Origin: Holothuria scabra
Taxonomy: Eukaryota > Echinodermata > Holothuroidea > Aspidochirotida > Holothuriidae
Length of the DNA: 64,000 nucleotides
Assembly (NCBI GenBank): GCA_037179385.1
Contig: CM074179.1
Coordinates: 29,084,046 to 29,148,045, forward strand
Direction: 5' to 3'
Part shown: positions 58,544-64,000 of the stretch, piece after piece
Position numbering within the stretch: the first letter of the stretch is position 1
Layout of the letters: each line of letters starts with the position of its first letter
Notes under the pieces: model-generated
Database searches by the model: none
What the model saw: only the letters and a program-made list of their open reading frames with translations
What the model was told of the DNA's origin: nothing
Program-made: the position numbers and the translations under genes

Positions 58544-58835
58544 CTGTGTTCTCACATACCCCGCGCTCGAGGTAACACTGTCTTACCTCACGCTCGAGTA
58601 ACGTGGGAACGCGGGTTAACGCTGGGTCGGTGTTTAAATTTCAATCCACCTCAAATCGCAGGGTTAAGCAGTTTTAAACATCGTGTTAGTTTTAATCAAG
58701 CAAGGTCACAGGTATTTATAGCACTGATGACAGGTATTTTCTTACATTTTGCTGTAATCGGTGTGTGAAATATTTGGTCTCGTTACTATGGTAACACTAT
58801 CCAATCAACGAAACACTGGGTATGTGAGAACACAG
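58544..58835. mobile_element. MITE with perfect 18-bp terminal inverted repeats
   Basis: CTGTGTTCTCACATACCC at 58544-58561 and its exact reverse complement at 58818-58835. The interior is CpG-rich with inverted CGCTCGAG words. No target duplication recognised; a related GGGGTATGTGAGA lies at about 58904. Confidence 0.72.
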
Positions 58836-59639
58836 ACTGGAAAACACGGGGTTAGCCTGTGGTTTTGTCTGATTGTAAACACGACTTAACACTGGGTGTT
58901 GGGGGGTATGTGAGACCAAGCCTAAAGAGACATCTGAACAGAAATGATGTGTAACCTTGGCTATTACTGACAGCAATTTTTGCTATATGGGGGAAATGCC
59001 CCACCCACTGTCTATGGTATCCTTTGCAAATTAACAAAAGCAGATATCCCTATTAATCCATAATTTAACAAGACTTTTAATTCGCCTTTTGTCTACTTAT
59101 ACTGTAGGTACAGCATAACATACAGTACAAGTTTTCCTTGTTTGATACACAGTATACAACATTATGCTTGCTCTTATTACCTGAACTACTTTTAAATGAC
59201 AGCAGCAATGCAAAATAAAATCTTAATACTTTTGAAAAGTGTCATAAAGGGTAATCTTGAAGCAATGGTTCTATGCATTAAGCTTTATGGTACACTTTTT
59301 TTTTTTTTTTGGGGGGGGGGGGGGATAGTGACATGGATAAAAATGAAATGTGAGACAAGAATTCCCACTCGATGATGATATTTGACATTGCTACATAATC
59401 CTTCGCACAGGGGTTACTTTTTTGGTGCAGTTATCCAGATATAAGCAGAGATGAGGCAAGTAGTATGCTGATACATTTTATGCTATCAAAAATTTAAAAC
59501 AAATTCTAGAATGAAACTAAGTGACAAATGATCACTGTAGAGCATATTGAAACTGTAAAGCAGAAACACCAATCTAGACCGACACCAATGTTTAAAGTTT
59601 GTTCAACAAAATTCCTTATACAAACACACTATTTGTTCA

Positions 59640-59975
59640 ATTCCACCAGCTTCTATGTAAAGGACACTAATTTCTGAAGGGTGTCAATCTACAGTATTTC
59701 TAAGATGACTTTCAGTTTAGAAACTTGATCAGTGTACATGAACTTCTCCATCTCCAGACAATGGCTAGGCAAACAACTTTTATTTGTGGTCAGATGAGAC
59801 AAGATAATGTGGACAGTTATTTTATGCTGGATTTAGCAGAGGTGTGACTTTCATGGAAGTCTGACATTTTGACCACAAAAAGAGTACTGAATGCCTGCAG
59901 GGAATGGCAGGAAATAGGAGTATATACAAACAATGGGCTGTCATGGTTATGTACTGAGATAAAAATAAGCTTTCT
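59640..59975 (+). repeat. Dispersed repeat C, copy 3
   Basis: Contains GAACTTCTCCATC, GACAATGGCTAGGCAAAC, GGTCAGATGAGACAAGAT, GATTTAGCAGAGGTGTGAC and a half hairpin TGTACTGAGAT. Confidence 0.72.
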
Positions 59976-61029
59976 TCAGAGGGTTTATAAGAGTCAATTA
60001 ACACCACTTAAACAGTAAAAAGCTTAAGTCAATTGAGCTGTATGTTTGTATGAGGTAATCCTTCAGGACACTCTGGGGATAACTGGCAGTCAACTGTGAA
60101 AAATTGGGCGAGATAACTGTGACCAAATGGCAAAGAATGGGTCAGTCACAATTTGATTCACTCTATTAGGCAATGACAGTTCATGTGCGCTGAAGGGTAT
60201 TTGATACCAAATGATCAGTGTAAATTAGGTTCTTTTTTGTAAAACTAACTAACTGTGGTATATCTAATTAATCAATTCCCACTTCCAATTAATGCATGCT
60301 TGCATGCACATGTCCTCATGAGGACACAGTAGGTACAAGGTTTGTCAAATATTAGCACTTTTTGCCACTAAATTTAATGTTTTCTTCAGGTTTTCTTTAA
60401 GGTTATTGAAAAAGCAATGTAGGTATGTTATAAAAGAGATTCTTGTGCATCACACAGAGTACTCTCTGTTCAAAGTTTATACTTTTAAAGTTCCATATCA
60501 GTCATCTACTTAGTGTGCACAGAAGCATCTTCTAATATTTTCAGACTATGTCCCTAAATGACCCTTATATACAGACTGTTTAAACTCACATGTTCCACAT
60601 CAGTTTCATGAAAATCTATTTACTTGTGGCTGCAAAATCAGCATACCCATGAGCATTGAAGCATGTATGTCAGCCTGATGAACAGATTTTGCATTTTAAG
60701 ATTTTATATTTTGCTCTGCCCACTTTTTCATGTATTAATACTTGGAACTTAATGTAATAACAGGGCACAATTTCATGCCAGAATCAACATACTGTACAGT
60801 AACTACCATGTGATGTGCCTTTTTGTGCACCTTAGACCTTCTTTCTATGAGTTTGCTTCAGTACTTTACAAATGCATTTTCAAAATTACCTCACTAAAGA
60901 ATTTACATAGTGAAGTTAATAAACTGTTCCAAAAAAATTATATACCCTATGCCTATTACATTACACATCATGCCAAATTATTCTTACCCTTTCACCCTAA
61001 CCGCTCATGGATATTAACTTCAACAGTTA

Positions 61030-61760
61030 TATACTCTTTTGAGATATAGTGTTTCCAAGGTTTAGATGTTTTGAACTCTGATGACCCCAAATGACCTTTG
61101 ACATCCAATAAAAACAATAGGGGTCATCTACTCAGTATGGACAATCCACTTAGTAAATATGAGATTCCTGGCAGTTACCTTTCTTCACATATGGTGTTTA
61201 CAAGTTTTTGAGCTTTTCATCTCTGATGACCCCAAATGACCTTTGACCTCCACCAAAAATAATTGTGATCATCTACTTAATATGGGCAATCCACCTGCTA
61301 TGTATGAGATCCCTCACATTTACCCTTCTTGAGATACAGTGTTTACAAGGTTTTGACCTTTTTCCCTCTGGTGACCCCAAATGACCTTTGACCTCCATCA
61401 AAAACAATAGGGACCATCTACTCAATATGGACAATCAGCAAGGTAAGTATGAGATTGCTCACATTTTTCCTTCTGGAGATATCGTGTTTACAAGCAATTT
61501 CCAAGGTATTTACATTTTGACCTCTGGTGACCCCAAATGACATTTGACCTCTACCAAAAAAAATAGGGACCATCTACTCAATGTGGAAAATCTACATGCC
61601 AAGTTTGAGATCCCTGGGGGTTACCGGTCTTGAGATATCGTGTTTACAAGCAGGCGTCACACACACACATACACACACACACACACACACCCACACACAC
61701 GACATCACCATCGCATAGATTCCTTGCCTGCCTTCGGCAAGGAATCAAAAAACCTTTTAA
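61030..61760 (-). repeat. DR1 tandem array with CA microsatellite and terminal hairpin
   Basis: Four units spaced about 145-156 bp carry TGACCTTTGACCT at 61237-61249 and 61382-61394, with one-mismatch forms near 61091 and 61538. They are followed by a CA-rich microsatellite (about 61650-61700) and then a perfect hairpin at 61718-61746 (11-bp stem GATTCCTTGCC, 7-nt loop). Tandem core, microsatellite and terminal hairpin together resemble non-autonomous Helitron-like (HINE) elements; that class is an inference. Confidence 0.8.
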
Positions 61761-64000
61761 CTGAGGAAATAAGTAGTTATGCTGTACTTCTTCAGCATTT
61801 ACAAAAGGTACATTAACCCTTCCTTTGAAAGTCATTAGGCCAACCTTTTTCTCACACCCACTCTCACAAATAAAACTTGACAAAAAGTTGACAGGCTTAC
61901 CTGACTTTTCACACGCTCTTTGCTGCACACACTAACATGCAAATCTCACAACTTTTGTAACATTTTCCTCACCACCTTGCACCAACTCACCTGGCAAAGC
62001 AGGACAACACATTCTCTAACCACTAACTGACCCTTCTAAAACATCTTCACCACCTCAGTTGCTTGATCAGCCAGCACAACCATGAAATGTTAGAAGAGAT
62101 AATTTATTCCACAAATTAACAACCTCTAGAAGTGCAAACTTCTCTAACTCCTTCAACAGTAAACCCCACTTTTTTCAGTTGAGTGTCTACAATATCTGAT
62201 ATTTTGTTTTTGATTCTGCTGACATAGCAGTTAAACCCTCTAACATCCACCCCAGCAACATCTTACTGTAAGAACTCCATCTTCAATAATTGTCTTCAGT
62301 GCCTCTACCATTAGCCCTCCCCCTTTCCCACACCAACCATGTCTATCAAACATACAGAACAGTTAAACTATTGCCATCCCCTAAAACTGCAACAACAGTC
62401 CTATATTTGTATCCCCACTTGGTGGTTCCATCTGGTACAAAGAGTGATGGACTCACCAACTGGGGACAAAACCTGCTTAATTATTTGCTGTTGAGCAAGG
62501 GCCCTGCCTTCAACAACAATGTACAGTACTTGGCAAAAGTCTGCTTTGGCAGGCACCTAACTTAATTTCCCCTTCAGAGAATGTAGCAAGCACTTCCCTC
62601 ACAGGTGCTTCAATATTCCTAATTCCCCAGTTCTCCCCTTGAAATATGGTAATTTTCTAACTTTTTCAATTAGTTACTTCCCTTTTCTTGGTGTTTTCCT
62701 TCCAATTCAGACTTCCCATTTTCACATTTTTTGTAGTACTCTTCTGTAATTTCTTTCACCCCCCCCCCCCCACACACACACACCACTTGAAGCTTTCATC
62801 TCTGCTGAGAATACACATAGGAGAGAAGTTTTGCACTGTACTGTACCTCAGCTTTCTGGCAGGGAGTGAGGAACTTGTCTTTTTATGTTTGATTTTTTAC
62901 TTTAGTTTGAATAATCAGTGCACTTTAAGACCTTGTCTCTGCATGTTTTTTTTCAGTGTTCAATTATTGTTAGGAGGCATCCAGAAGTTGTTGCTGCAAT
63001 TTCATGTTGCCTTGTGTAAGTGAGGTAATGTGTTGGTTCTTTGAATCTATGTGTAATGCAGCCTCTTCAATTTTATACTTGCATGATTTAGTGCATTCTT
63101 ACTTTATTTGTTCCCTTTTCTGACTATGAACTGTTTCATGTTCTTGTTGTTTTAATTGGGTTCATTGAAGTTGTTGCTTTTGTTTTGTCTATTTTTCCTT
63201 TAGAGAGCTACTTGAAGATTTTTAAGGGACTTATAAATAGTGTGTCATTTTGCCTCACTCACTGTCAGCTGCTACTTTTTAAGGGTAAACCTCCCTCACC
63301 CCAAACGGTACCAATTCTCCTAACTTTCTTACTTTTGCCTCTCCCCAAATTGTCTGAAATTCACCCTCATCCAGACACAATCTCCTTTCACATTACTTCA
63401 GGGTGAGTATGTTTATAATCAAAACACTCTCAGTCATGCTGTGTAATGTACGTTTTCATACTGTACTTTGCATCGTTTGAATTAGTGCTCAATGAAAAAG
63501 CTGAGCTAATTGTAATTGAGAGTTTCTGTGGAAACCTCCTACAAGACGTATCTAGTTTGGGGTGAGAGGATTGGCCCTTAGATGCTTTCCTCTCTAACTT
63601 TTTTCCCAAACTTTGCCCAACACCACTGCTTGAATCTCTCCCTGCAACTCTCCTCTTGAACCACCCTCATATCCTCTCGCACACCCCCTGAGACCACATC
63701 AAACTTTACAAACTAGCCAAGGCTAGAATGAAAGTGCCCAGACAGGAGAAAATCACCAAAAATCTAACAATAGGCCTTACATGGTGATCAAGTGAAAACC
63801 TACAACATCAATCAGTACTAAGGCCTAGACTAACTTCGATTCTTTGAACTTGAGAGACGCCATTGTAAACTTTTCTCAGGTAATTAGTAATTGTGATGAA
63901 CCAGATCTAGCTCAAGCAGCAAGTGCCCAAACTTGGTCTTACCTTTTTTGTGTTTTATATTAGTAGACAAGAACAGCAAGTTGTCTTCCATTTCCGTAAG
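61761..64000. other. Gene-poor right end of the window
   Basis: Pyrimidine-rich and AT-rich; a C run followed by CA repeat near 62761-62783. Short open frames only. No exon with convincing borders recognised. Confidence 0.5.

Overview
The window is metazoan nuclear DNA: AT-rich, intron-rich and crowded with short inverted-repeat transposons. Isolated coding blocks have clean GT/AG borders, and there are no operons. Together, the AGGTCA-type tandem repeats, the many TTAA and hAT miniature elements and the protein architecture point to a marine invertebrate. An echinoderm such as a sea cucumber is the best guess; this is an inference, not a proof.

Only one gene can be read with confidence. It lies on the + strand from 4215 to about 32528 and is split into at least 12 exons. 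Exon 1 carries an N-terminal leucine-rich-repeat (LRR) cap. Nine short exons then supply ten LRRs, all joined at phase-2 introns. Next come a linker with an ephrin-receptor-like Cys module (GCC2/GCC3 type) and one large exon. That exon finishes the Cys-rich ectodomain and enters a multi-pass membrane domain. Joined together, the exons keep one open frame of about 906 residues. The signal-peptide exon is not seen and the C-terminal end is uncertain, because a splice-donor-like site at 32433 may lead to more membrane segments. The product looks like an LRR-ectodomain, polytopic membrane receptor; its ligand and signalling are unknown.

Layout: 1-3167 is a near-identical copy of 39167-42334 and stops exactly at a 100-N assembly gap (3168-3267). 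That pattern suggests a redundant haplotig or overlap rather than biology. 3268-4214 is upstream flank. 4215-32528 is the receptor gene, whose introns hold a GAAT minisatellite, tRNA-derived SINE, TTAA foldback elements, a piggyBac-like MITE, hAT MITEs, a 4.5-kb hAT-like element with a second one nested inside, and a TCAG microsatellite. 32529-39166 holds two foldback elements, a SINE, a GGCCTA-rich tract, a dispersed TATGCAAC/GACACC motif and one weak coding candidate (38066-38374). 39167-64000 has no gene I can support. It contains tandem arrays of a roughly 145-bp unit carrying perfect DR1 (AGGTCA-A-AGGTCA) motifs, more hAT and TTAA elements (one a clear nested insertion), a 127-bp minisatellite, a very stable 61-nt hairpin followed by a T run, and a three-copy dispersed repeat.

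The most interesting items are the receptor architecture, its one-LRR-per-exon cassette layout, a possible decayed copy of an exon boundary inside an intron, and the DR1-bearing tandem repeats.
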